A stretch of 64,000 nucleotides of DNA, taken from assembly GCA_028277395.1 (NCBI GenBank), contig JANQGJ010000060.1, positions 44,153-108,152 on the forward strand, written 5' to 3'. Shown one piece after another: positions 8,885 to 16,683 of this stretch. Below the pieces are notes generated by a model. The model saw only the letters and a list, made by a program, of their open reading frames with translations. It was not told where the DNA came from and made no database searches. Numbering within the stretch: position 1 is the first letter of the stretch; each line of letters starts with the position of its first letter. Made by a program: the position numbers and the translations under genes. Source of the DNA: Bacteroidales bacterium (lineage in GTDB: Bacteria; Bacteroidota; Bacteroidia; Bacteroidales; F082).

Positions 8885-9475
8885 TTATGAGTTACCTGCT
8901 TTAACCTTCACTTTTGTCATTGATCTCAAAAGTGCACTGGTTTCATCAAGTTTCTTTATCTGTTTTACATTGTTGATAGCTTCATCAACTTTTTTTACAT
9001 TTTTTGTTTTCTCTATTCCCTTTTCTACTTTTTTAAGATTTGTTGTAACGGGTGATACACCTTTTTTTACATTTCTGGATACTTCCTGAATTATTTTTTT
9101 CGTTTCAGCAAATGCCAGAACCGGGTCATTTATAGTTCCATATAGTTGTTTGGAACCGGCAATGCTGACGGTAATCCAAACAGATATAAGTATGGCTACT
9201 GAAGCAGCAATACCAAAAAATGTTCTGATTAGTTTAATCCTTTTACCATTTGCAGAAGTCTTTTTTAATTTTTTTAAAAGGTTATCTTCAAACCCGTCGC
9301 TTAATTCATCATTTGAATTTGACATAACATTCATCATTTCAAAATGTAAGCGTACATCTTCATATTTGGTATCTTCATTTGCCAGTAAAAACTGTTTCAG
9401 AAAATCTTCTTCTTCGATTGATGTTTTTCCATCATAGAATTTCTCTATAAGTGCATCAATATTTGGCTGTTTCAT
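8885..9475 (-). CDS. Membrane anti-sigma-like protein of the ECF/DUF4252 locus
   Basis: The 196-residue protein has a cytoplasmic acidic/helical N-terminus (IDALIEKFYDGKTSIEEEDFL) resembling the start of Bacteroidota anti-sigma or sigma-linked proteins, one membrane helix at about residues 86-106, and a Lys-rich exported tail. The phrase DPVLAFAETKKIIQEVSRNVKKG is a recurring family feature. Its start overlaps the sigma factor gene by 20 bp, so translation is coupled. From position and topology it probably holds the sigma factor inactive; no zinc-finger motif is present. Confidence 0.7.
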   Translation of the reverse strand: MKQPNIDALIEKFYDGKTSIEEEDFLKQFLLANEDTKYEDVRLHFEMMNVMSNSNDELSDGFEDNLLKKLKKTSANGKRIKLIRTFFGIAASVAILISVWITVSIAGSKQLYGTINDPVLAFAETKKIIQEVSRNVKKGVSPVTTNLKKVEKGIEKTKNVKKVDEAINNVKQIKKLDETSALLRSMTKVKVKAGNS

Positions 9476-9980
9476 AATGATGAATTTTATTTATTGTTTC
9501 TTTAATCTTCTTTCTGCCGCGTGACAGGTTTACTCTCAGGTAATTTATATCCCAACCTGTTATTTCAGTTATTTCATTAAAATCATACCCTTCTATATCC
9601 CTTAGCTGAATTATTGTTCTTTGTTGCTCAGGTAATTGTAATATAACTTTTTTAACATTTTCAACCATGTCAGTCTGCTCTGTTGATTCATAGGGGTTTG
9701 ATTCATGTTGTTTTGCTATTTCGTCATTAAGGCTTAAAAATTTGTTGCTTTTACTTTTTATTTTATCAAGGCAGTGATTTCTGACCATGGTAAGCATAAA
9801 GCCTTCAATATTTTTGATCCCATCAGTTTTATCCTGCATTTTCCAGATTTTAGTATAAACTTCCTGAACTGCATCTTCAGCATCATAGCGGTTTTTCATC
9901 AAACTCATTGAAAGTCTGAACAACCTGTTCTTAAGTGGCAATAGTTGTATTTTAAACTCTTTTATTGTCATTGATATCAT
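9456..9980 (-). CDS. ECF RNA polymerase sigma factor
   Basis: A 174-residue sigma-70 family protein of ECF size. Region 2 includes RYDAEDAVQEVYTKIWK (residues about 31-47), and region 4 has LPEQQRTIIQLRDIEGYDFNEITEITG and the helix-turn-helix YLRVNLSRGRKKIKE. The frame opens at 9980 (MISMTIKEF); the ATG at 9971 is an equally good start. The partner anti-sigma-like gene overlaps its 3' end, and two DUF4252 genes follow. It probably directs transcription of its own operon, though I see no promoter that I can assign to it. Confidence 0.9.
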   Translation of the reverse strand: MISMTIKEFKIQLLPLKNRLFRLSMSLMKNRYDAEDAVQEVYTKIWKMQDKTDGIKNIEGFMLTMVRNHCLDKIKSKSNKFLSLNDEIAKQHESNPYESTEQTDMVENVKKVILQLPEQQRTIIQLRDIEGYDFNEITEITGWDINYLRVNLSRGRKKIKETINKIHHYETAKY

Positions 9981-10261
9981 TAAGACGATTTGTCCGTTAT
10001 AAAATTACACTAGGATGTAATTTAGTAAAACCGGAATCTACTAATCTGTTATTGATGGAATTTTCATGCCTGCGAATTTAGCCCAATTATTATCAGATAA
10101 TCTGCCTGTTACGAAAATTACAGCATCTCCGGTTATAATAATCCATGTCTTTTTAAGTTACTATTAACAGGTATTTGTTTAAAAATTAGAATTAGCTAAT
10201 ATCGACTGAATTAATATCAAAGTAAATTTACCATTCTTTATAATTTATAGAACATTTGCTA

Positions 10262-10957
10262 ATGACAACAGGAATTATATTACAAATTCAGGAAACAGCC
10301 AATTTGATCACCGGTAATTCAGGAGAAGGTGAAATTACCCTGCCAATTATCGACCTTGTAATGAAAGGTGGCTGGATTATGGGGATAATAGGAATATTAT
10401 CAATAATTGCAGTTTATATTTTTATTGAGCGATTTTTTGTAATAGGAAGAGCCAAAAAAGCTGATAAGGGCTTTATGGACAGTATACGTACCTTTATCCA
10501 TGAAGGTAAACTTGAATCAGCCCAGGCATTATGTTTAACAAAGAATTCACCAATCGGACGTATGATCAGCAAAGGGTTGTCCAGGATAGGAAGACCATTG
10601 GGAGATATAAATGCTGCAATTGAGAATACCGGTAAGCTTGAAGTTTCCAAACTTGAGAAGAATGTTGCCGGGTTAGCGACCATAGCAGGTGCTGCCCCTA
10701 TGCTTGGGTTTTTAGGAACAGTTATCGGGATGATCAGAGCTTTTTATGATATGTCTATGGCTGGGAATAATATTAATATTGAACTATTGTCAAGAGGAAT
10801 TTATCAGGCAATGATAACTACAGTTGGAGGATTAATTGTTGGTATTACAGCATATATTTTCTATAATATTATTGTATCAAGAATTCAGTCGGTTGTTTAC
10901 AAACTTGAGATAAATGCAACTGAATTCATGGATATGTTACATGAACCGGCAAAATAA
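10262..10957 (+). CDS. exbB: MotA/TolQ/ExbB proton channel protein
   Basis: I start at ATG 10262 rather than the upstream TTG at 10256. The 231-residue protein has an N-terminal membrane segment (GGWIMGIIGILSIIAVYIFIERF) and two C-terminal helices around PMLGFLGTVIGMIRAF and AMITTVGGLIVGITAYIFYN, the standard ExbB/TolQ layout. With ExbD it forms the inner-membrane proton-driven motor that energises TonB. It is followed 8 bp later by exbD and then a TonB-like gene, so the three form one operon that can power the SusC-type and CarboxypepD_reg receptors in this window. Confidence 0.93.
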   Translation: MTTGIILQIQETANLITGNSGEGEITLPIIDLVMKGGWIMGIIGILSIIAVYIFIERFFVIGRAKKADKGFMDSIRTFIHEGKLESAQALCLTKNSPIGRMISKGLSRIGRPLGDINAAIENTGKLEVSKLEKNVAGLATIAGAAPMLGFLGTVIGMIRAFYDMSMAGNNINIELLSRGIYQAMITTVGGLIVGITAYIFYNIIVSRIQSVVYKLEINATEFMDMLHEPAK

Positions 10958-10965
10958 GTAAGATT

Positions 10966-11379
10966 ATGGCAATTCAAATGAGAAATAAAAGAGATACTAA
11001 TTTCAGTATGTCGTCCATGTCTGATATGGTGTTTCTGCTATTGATTTTTTTCATGCTTACATCTACTCTTGTTGCACCTAATGCTATAAAATTATTGCTG
11101 CCTACAAGTAATAGCAAAACAATGTCGAAACAAACTGTAACTGTTTACATTAATAAAGCACGAAATATTTATGTTGATGACAGAAGAGTAGAACCTGCAA
11201 ACCTTGAAAATATTCTGTATGGATTAATAAGAAATGAGCAGGCAGCTTCGGTTGTTTTGCGATCTGATAAAACTGCTCCCGTGCAGGATATTGTAGTAGT
11301 TATTGATGCGGTAAATGAAATCAATAATAAGCATAATACACAGCATAAGGTGATCCTGGCAACGAAACCAAAAAGGTGA
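10966..11379 (+). CDS. exbD: ExbD/TolR biopolymer transport protein
   Basis: The 137-residue protein has a single N-terminal membrane helix with the essential Asp in SMSDMVFLLLIFFMLTST, and a periplasmic domain with DRRVEPANLENILYGLI and VVLRSDKTAPVQDIVVVIDAVNEI, typical of ExbD. It is normal length. It couples proton flow through ExbB to TonB. It sits between exbB (8 bp) and the TonB-like gene (35 bp). Confidence 0.93.
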   Translation: MAIQMRNKRDTNFSMSSMSDMVFLLLIFFMLTSTLVAPNAIKLLLPTSNSKTMSKQTVTVYINKARNIYVDDRRVEPANLENILYGLIRNEQAASVVLRSDKTAPVQDIVVVIDAVNEINNKHNTQHKVILATKPKR

Positions 11380-11414
11380 TTTTGTACTCTGTGAATTAAA
11401 CTCATAATCAGGAA

Positions 11415-12317
11415 ATGAAATTAGATAAAGACAGGAGAAGGGGACTAATTGGAACCATAGTAATTCATTTAATATTACTGGTGTTTTTATTGGTTGTAGC
11501 GTTGCGAACTCCGTTACCTTTACCTGGTGAGGAAGGTGTTGAGGTAAACCTAGGATATAACGATCAGGGTTATGGTAATATACAAAGTGATGTTCCTCCA
11601 CCAGTAGCAGATCCTGTTCCTGTTAAGGAAAAAGTTGTTCCACCTCCTGTTGAGGAAGAACCAGAGCCGGTTGAAGAAGATATTATAACGCAGGATATTG
11701 AAGATGCTCCCAGTATTGAAGACGAAATCCAGGAAAAACCTGAAGAAAAGAAAGAAGAGGAAATAATTGAAGAGGAGGTTAAAGATCCGGTAAGGGAAGA
11801 AGAGGAAACAGAAGATCCCCCCGAAGAAATAGTAGACTCTTCATTTGTTCAGGAGGAGGTAACAGAAGAAGTAATAATTGAAGACCCAAAACCTGTTGTT
11901 AATACAAAAGCCTTGTATAAAGGAAGTTCATCTGATAACCAGGGAACAAACCAGGGAATTACTCAGGGTGCCGGCGATCAGGGTAAACCACATGGTTATA
12001 AAGAAAGTAACGATTACGATGGAAGAGGTGGTTCAGGTAACGGAGTGTCGTTTTACCTCGGAGGCAGAGGATCTCTTCATCTTGAACAACCCAAAGCAAA
12101 ATTTAATGAACAGGGGACTGTAGTTGTTAGCATATGGGTTGATCAGGATGGTATAGTAAAGAAAGCACAGGTTAGTGCCAAGGGAACTAATGTCCTTGAT
12201 CAGAATCTTCGCAGAATTGCTGTTGATGCAGCGTATAACTCCACTTTTGCAAAAGATAATAATGCTGCTGAACTTCAGCGCGGTACGATTACTTACAATT
12301 TCATTTTGATGAAATAG
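11415..12317 (+). CDS. tonB: TonB-like energy transducer
   Basis: The 300-residue protein has an N-terminal membrane anchor (LIGTIVIHLILLVFLLVVAL), a long Pro/Glu-rich periplasm-spanning section (about residues 55-160, many PPPV, EEEPEPVEED units) and a C-terminal domain (about residues 210-300) with GTVVVSIWVDQDGIVKKAQV, the usual TonB C-terminal pattern. A Gly/Asn/Gln-rich linker lies between. It contacts outer-membrane TonB-dependent receptors. It is the third gene of the exbB-exbD-tonB operon. The C-terminal domain is somewhat divergent, so a TolA-like role is a weaker alternative. Confidence 0.88.
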   Translation: MKLDKDRRRGLIGTIVIHLILLVFLLVVALRTPLPLPGEEGVEVNLGYNDQGYGNIQSDVPPPVADPVPVKEKVVPPPVEEEPEPVEEDIITQDIEDAPSIEDEIQEKPEEKKEEEIIEEEVKDPVREEEETEDPPEEIVDSSFVQEEVTEEVIIEDPKPVVNTKALYKGSSSDNQGTNQGITQGAGDQGKPHGYKESNDYDGRGGSGNGVSFYLGGRGSLHLEQPKAKFNEQGTVVVSIWVDQDGIVKKAQVSAKGTNVLDQNLRRIAVDAAYNSTFAKDNNAAELQRGTITYNFILMK

Positions 12318-12457
12318 GAATGTTGTCAGGCTTCCTGACTGGGACAATCTCATAATGTAATATTGAATAATATTGCACTTATTCCCAATTATTTCTAGTT
12401 TAGATTGATCTTCCTTCCCCAACTACCGAAAAAACACCTCCACTCACCGAATAGTTA

Positions 12458-12488
12458 TTTCCAGAAGCTTCAATGCACAATATATTTG
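12458..12488 (+). promoter_or_regulatory. Promoter upstream of the PspC gene
   Basis: TTTC at 12458..12461, a 19-bp spacer and TATATTTG at 12481..12488 match the Bacteroidota TTTG-N19-TAnnTTTG pattern with one mismatch in the -33 box. The ATG of the PspC gene is 36 bp downstream. Confidence 0.6.
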
Positions 12489-12524
12489 CTGAAAAATTAA
12501 CAATTATTAATTAAAAAAATTGAA

Positions 12525-12998
12525 ATGGAAACTCATGAAAGACTATATCGCTCATCAACCGAAAAAGTTATTGGAGGTGTTGCCGGCGGATTATCAGATT
12601 ATTTTGATATCGATGTGGTACTCGCACGCGTAATTTTTGTTTTACTTGCACTTTTCGGTGGAGGCGGAGTTCTTATTTATATCGTTATGTGGATAATTAT
12701 TCCTGAACAGAAAAATATAAATACAGGTTATACCAATTCACAGAACACGGGTGGTACTTCATCTCAGGGAGGTACAAACAATGATATCGTTGTAAAACCC
12801 GGAAACTCAAAACCTTCAAATACCGGATTAATTGCCGGGGTAATATTAATTCTCATGGGAGTTCTGTTTTTAGGTGACAGACTTTTTCCATGGTACAATT
12901 TAGCTGATTTATGGCCATTGCTGCTAGTAGTTGTGGGTATTATTATGATTAAACCTAGTATTTTCAAACCATCAAAAAAGCAAAACAATTGCTGCTAG
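12525..12998 (+). CDS. PspC domain membrane protein
   Basis: The 157-residue protein has an N-terminal PspC domain (residues about 5-62: LYRSSTEKVIGGVAGGLSDYF, then helix ending VMWIIIPEQ), a Gly/Ser/Asn linker, and a C-terminal pair of hydrophobic segments like the LiaF/LiaI membrane domain. PspC domains act in envelope stress responses. The natural C-terminus has been changed: a tandem duplication starting at 12917 places a new TAG at 12996..12998, so the protein ends NNCC. Without the duplication the frame would end NNEI and overlap the next gene by 11 bp. Confidence 0.88.
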   Translation: METHERLYRSSTEKVIGGVAGGLSDYFDIDVVLARVIFVLLALFGGGGVLIYIVMWIIIPEQKNINTGYTNSQNTGGTSSQGGTNNDIVVKPGNSKPSNTGLIAGVILILMGVLFLGDRLFPWYNLADLWPLLLVVVGIIMIKPSIFKPSKKQNNCC

Positions 12999-13057
12999 TA
13001 GTTGTGGTATTATTATGATTAGACCTAGTATTTTTAAACCATCAAAAAAGCAAAACA
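12917..13057. repeat. 71/70-bp tandem duplication at a gene junction
   Basis: The segment 12917..12987 is repeated at 12988..13057. The second copy has lost one G (gtgggt to gtggt) and has two substitutions (aaacct to agacct, ttcaaa to ttaaa-type change). The first copy is the coding 3' end of the PspC gene; the second is non-coding and leads directly to the ATG of the next gene at 13058. Confidence 0.95.
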
Positions 13058-13957
13058 ATGAAATTTAGAAACATTTTCTGGGGCATAATCCTGATTATGA
13101 TCGGGATCTTATTTACACTTGATAATTTACACTTCATAGATTTTGACTGGTACAACCTGTGGCGCTTATGGCCTGTGGTACTAATTTTATGGGGAATCTC
13201 GGTACTTCCTGTTAAAAACCTGATAAAAGTAGTTCTGGTATTGGTAGTTCTTGCAGGATCAGTTACTTACATGGTGAATTCAACTGTTCGCTGGCATGAC
13301 AGAGATTATCATATCACGTACGACTTTGACGACAGGGAAGTTGATCAGGATTTTACAATTCCGTTTGAAGATTCTGTTAAAACCGCATCATTGGAAATGG
13401 AAGTTGCAGCAAGTAAATTCAACCTTATTGATGAATCATACGACTTGCTCGAGTTTGAAAAGAAAGGCTCTATTATTGACTACAAATATTCTGTTCGAAA
13501 AACTGATGATAATGTGGATGTTGATATTTATATTGAGGACGAAGTTGTTCTAAAGTCTAAATCTCATAACAGAATTGATATGTCACTAAATCCTTATCCT
13601 GTTTGGGATATGCATTATGAAGTTGGAGCTGCTGATGTGGAATTCGATTTTACAGGGCTTAAAATAAGTGAGTTAAGTTTGGAAGGAGGAGCAGCAGCAA
13701 TTATGATGAAAATAGGCGATGAATACCCAAAAACAAAAGTTAGAATTGAAGCAGGTGCTTCCTCAATAAAAGTTAAAGTTCCCAAAGATTCAGGGTGTGA
13801 TTTAAACATAACTTCAGTTTTATCAGGGAAGAGCATATCAGGGTTTGAAAAAATTGATCATGGACACTACAGGACTGAGAATTTTGAAGATGCTGATAAT
13901 AAGATATATCTTGTAGTTGAAGCTGCAGTTTCCAGTTATTCCGTTATCCGCTACTAA
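13058..13957 (+). CDS. LiaF/LiaI-type membrane protein with adhesin-like beta domain
   Basis: The 299-residue protein begins with three or four hydrophobic segments, including RNIFWGIILIMIGILFTLDN and LWRLWPVVLILWGISVL, the LiaI/LiaF-like (DUF5668-type) membrane domain. Residues about 95-299 are a beta-rich exported domain with YEVGAADVEFDFTGL and VRIEAGASSIKVKVPKDSG, typical of LiaF/DUF2154-like solenoids. It probably works with the PspC protein in envelope stress sensing. Its ATG lies immediately after the second copy of the 71-bp duplication, which has replaced the ancestral 11-bp gene overlap. A strong terminator follows. Confidence 0.82.
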   Translation: MKFRNIFWGIILIMIGILFTLDNLHFIDFDWYNLWRLWPVVLILWGISVLPVKNLIKVVLVLVVLAGSVTYMVNSTVRWHDRDYHITYDFDDREVDQDFTIPFEDSVKTASLEMEVAASKFNLIDESYDLLEFEKKGSIIDYKYSVRKTDDNVDVDIYIEDEVVLKSKSHNRIDMSLNPYPVWDMHYEVGAADVEFDFTGLKISELSLEGGAAAIMMKIGDEYPKTKVRIEAGASSIKVKVPKDSGCDLNITSVLSGKSISGFEKIDHGHYRTENFEDADNKIYLVVEAAVSSYSVIRY

Positions 13958-14348
13958 AATGTAGGGCAGTTTCTGCCTGAACTATTATATATTTTCAATG
14001 CCCCGTTATAATTAAAATTATAGCGGGGTTTTTTAGTTGATCTTTTGACTGGTTCTGTATGATAACATGTAAAAGTGATAATGTCAGGCACTTATCAATT
14101 TTATATTGGTTTGAAAATTTGGGTTGTGATGCTATAGTATATTTAAAGTAGATCAGATAAAAATAATATTAACATACCGTATTAATAATTATTTAAAATA
14201 AATTGGTATCACCTGCCAACCATATGCTTATGAAAGTTGGTCTGACATTTGAAAGTTAAAAAGTTAAAGTATAAACTGATGAAAATATTTTAATCCTAAT
14301 ACACTTTTTGATTACTTTGCACGTTTCAAAACAATAGAATTATTTAAT
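13958..14348. other. 391-bp intergenic region
   Basis: This gap holds the intrinsic terminator at 14001..14034. The remainder up to the TonB-dependent receptor gene is AT-rich with no recognisable gene or relic. A weak TTACTTTG at 14312..14319 could be a degenerate -7 box for the receptor. Confidence 0.6.
14001..14034 (+). terminator. Intrinsic terminator after the PspC/LiaF-like pair
   Basis: A 13-bp stem (arms 14001..14013 and 14016..14028, CCCCG...CGGGG ends, one G-T wobble) with a tiny loop is followed by six T residues at 14029..14034. Confidence 0.9.
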
Positions 14349-16679
14349 ATGAGAAAAAGTTACCTACCCGTTATAGTTTTATTTTTTTTATTAGCCTTTT
14401 CAGGCACAGGTCTGATTGCCCAGGATGGGGTTATCAGAGGATTCATTTATGAGGAAGAATCCGGTGAGCCTGCAATGTTTTGCAATGCTGTTCTTGAAGG
14501 AACATCATATGGTTCATCCACTGATGTTAATGGCTATTTTATAATATCGAAAATTGATCCCGGAGTTTATACTCTTGTAATTACCTATTTAGGCTATGAT
14601 ACAATAACTGAAAGAGTGAAAATAGATGCCGATAAGATAATCAGTAAAAATTACAGTTTGAAGAAATCATCCGTAAAGCTTGAAACAATTACGGTAAGTG
14701 CTGAAAGGGCAGAAGCCAGAACAGAAACCAAAACATCTGTTGTGAAGATCACACCCAAGGATATTAAGCAGATCCCATCTATAGGTGGTCAGGCTGATTT
14801 TGCACAATACTTACAGGTTGTTCCCGGTGTGGTATTTACAGGTGATCAGGGTGGACAGTTCTATATCAGGGGTGGTTCACCAATCCAAAATAAAGTAATG
14901 TTAGATGGAATGACAGTTTACAATCCGTTTCATTCCATTGGGCTCTTTTCTGTTTTCGAAACTGATATAATAAGAAGTGCTGATGTTTATACTGGTGGAT
15001 TTAACGCCGAATACGGAGGCAGATTGTCATCAGTTATGGACATCACTACCAAAGATGGTAATAAGAAAAGATATTCAGGTGTAGTTGGTGCCTCAACTTT
15101 TGGTGCAAGGGCTGTTCTTGAAGGACCAATTGTAAAACAAAAAGCAACCGACAGAGGAAGCTCATCATTCGTACTTTCGTTTAAAAATTCATATCTTGCT
15201 GAAAGTTCAAAGATATTTTACGATTATATTGATGAGGATGGACTTCCTTTTAATTTTTCTGACTTTTACGGTAAAGTTTCTCTTAATGCTGCAAATGGTA
15301 GCAAGGTTAGCTTCTTTGGTTTTAATTTCAATGATAATGTTGTAAATTATAAAGCTATTTCAGATTTCGGATGGAAATCATCAGGTGGCGGAGCTAATTT
15401 CGTTATTATTCCGGGAAGAGCACCGGTACTAATTGACGGGATAATTGCCTATTCACAATATAAATCAAATATTGAATCCAGTACATTAAGTGAGAGAAGC
15501 AGTTTTATTGGAGGATTTAATGCCGGTTTCAATTTCACATACTTTTTAGGTAAAGATGAATTAAAATTTGGGTTTGAACTTGAAGGATATCGTACCGAAT
15601 ATAATTTCAATAATTTCCTTGGTGCTGAAATAGATCAAATCGAAAATACAACACAATTAGGCATGTTTGCCAAGTACAAATCTGTAATTGGCAAATTCAT
15701 TATAGAACCCGGATTAAGACTTCAGGTATATGCATCACTATCAGAGATATCACCTGAACCAAGACTAGCTGTTAAGTACAATGCTACTGATTATTTGAGG
15801 TTTAAACTTGCAGCAGGAATGTATACCCAGAATTTAATAGCTGCCTCATCTGACAGGGATGTGGTAAACCTGTTCTATGGTTTTCTGTCAGGACCTGAAA
15901 ACCTGCCTGACTCATTTGATGGTAAGGATGTAAACAGTAAGCTTCAGAAATCTAATCATGTTGTGTTCGGAACAGAATTCGATATAAGCAACAGCATTAC
16001 AATGAACATTGAAGGTTATTACAAATATTTCCCTCAGTTAACCAATATAAATCGTTTTAAGATATATTCGGAAGAAAATGCACCTGTTGGGGCAAGTGAT
16101 GTTGAAACAAAAGATTTTATTTTTGAGAAAGGTGATGCCTACGGAGTTGATGTGGTATTCAAGTATGATTACAGGAAGGCATACTTATGGCTGGTTTATT
16201 CACTGGGGTATGTTACCCGTCAATATGAAGATCCTGATGGAAATATGGTGAAATACACACCTCATTTCGACAGACGTCATAATGTAAACGTTGTGTTTTC
16301 ATATATCACAGGTAAAAAAAGAGAATGGGAGTTTGGTGCCAGGTGGAATCTTGGTACAGGTTTCCCGTTTACTCAGATACAGGGATTTTATGAGTACCTG
16401 ACCTTTCCCGGTGGTATAAATACCGATTACGTAACTGAAAATGGTCAGGTAGGTATTATTTACGGAGATCTTTTTAAAGGCAGGTTACCAATTTACCATC
16501 GTCTGGATATAGATATTAAAAGAAATATTTATTTAAGCGCAAATTCAAAGATTGTACTGGACCTTAGTGTAACAAATGTATATGACAGAGAGAATGTATT
16601 CTACGTTGATGTTGTTACAAATGAAACAGTTTATCAGTTACCTTTTATGCCAAGTTTTGGATTAAGCCTGTATTTTTAG
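14349..16679 (+). CDS. TonB-dependent receptor with CarboxypepD_reg domain
   Basis: The 776-residue protein has a signal peptide (hydrophobic residues 5-22, cleavage near LIAQ), a carboxypeptidase regulatory-like beta domain (about 26-115: GVIRGFIYEEESGEPAMFCNAVL), a TonB plug (QADFAQYLQVVPGVVFTGDQGG and YIRGGSPIQNKVMLDGMTVYNP, about residues 145-205) and a barrel ending in the aromatic LPFMPSFGLSLYF. It imports a ligand across the outer membrane using TonB energy. There is no SusD partner; instead an S9 peptidase lipoprotein starts 4 bp after its stop, suggesting a peptide-related substrate. The ligand is not identifiable from sequence. Confidence 0.92.
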   Translation: MRKSYLPVIVLFFLLAFSGTGLIAQDGVIRGFIYEEESGEPAMFCNAVLEGTSYGSSTDVNGYFIISKIDPGVYTLVITYLGYDTITERVKIDADKIISKNYSLKKSSVKLETITVSAERAEARTETKTSVVKITPKDIKQIPSIGGQADFAQYLQVVPGVVFTGDQGGQFYIRGGSPIQNKVMLDGMTVYNPFHSIGLFSVFETDIIRSADVYTGGFNAEYGGRLSSVMDITTKDGNKKRYSGVVGASTFGARAVLEGPIVKQKATDRGSSSFVLSFKNSYLAESSKIFYDYIDEDGLPFNFSDFYGKVSLNAANGSKVSFFGFNFNDNVVNYKAISDFGWKSSGGGANFVIIPGRAPVLIDGIIAYSQYKSNIESSTLSERSSFIGGFNAGFNFTYFLGKDELKFGFELEGYRTEYNFNNFLGAEIDQIENTTQLGMFAKYKSVIGKFIIEPGLRLQVYASLSEISPEPRLAVKYNATDYLRFKLAAGMYTQNLIAASSDRDVVNLFYGFLSGPENLPDSFDGKDVNSKLQKSNHVVFGTEFDISNSITMNIEGYYKYFPQLTNINRFKIYSEENAPVGASDVETKDFIFEKGDAYGVDVVFKYDYRKAYLWLVYSLGYVTRQYEDPDGNMVKYTPHFDRRHNVNVVFSYITGKKREWEFGARWNLGTGFPFTQIQGFYEYLTFPGGINTDYVTENGQVGIIYGDLFKGRLPIYHRLDIDIKRNIYLSANSKIVLDLSVTNVYDRENVFYVDVVTNETVYQLPFMPSFGLSLYF

Positions 16680-16683
16680 AATC

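Noticed and set aside
12325..12339. GTCAGG/CCTGAC hairpin after the TonB-like gene
   Set aside because: Only 6 bp of stem and no T-run, so it is not called a terminator.
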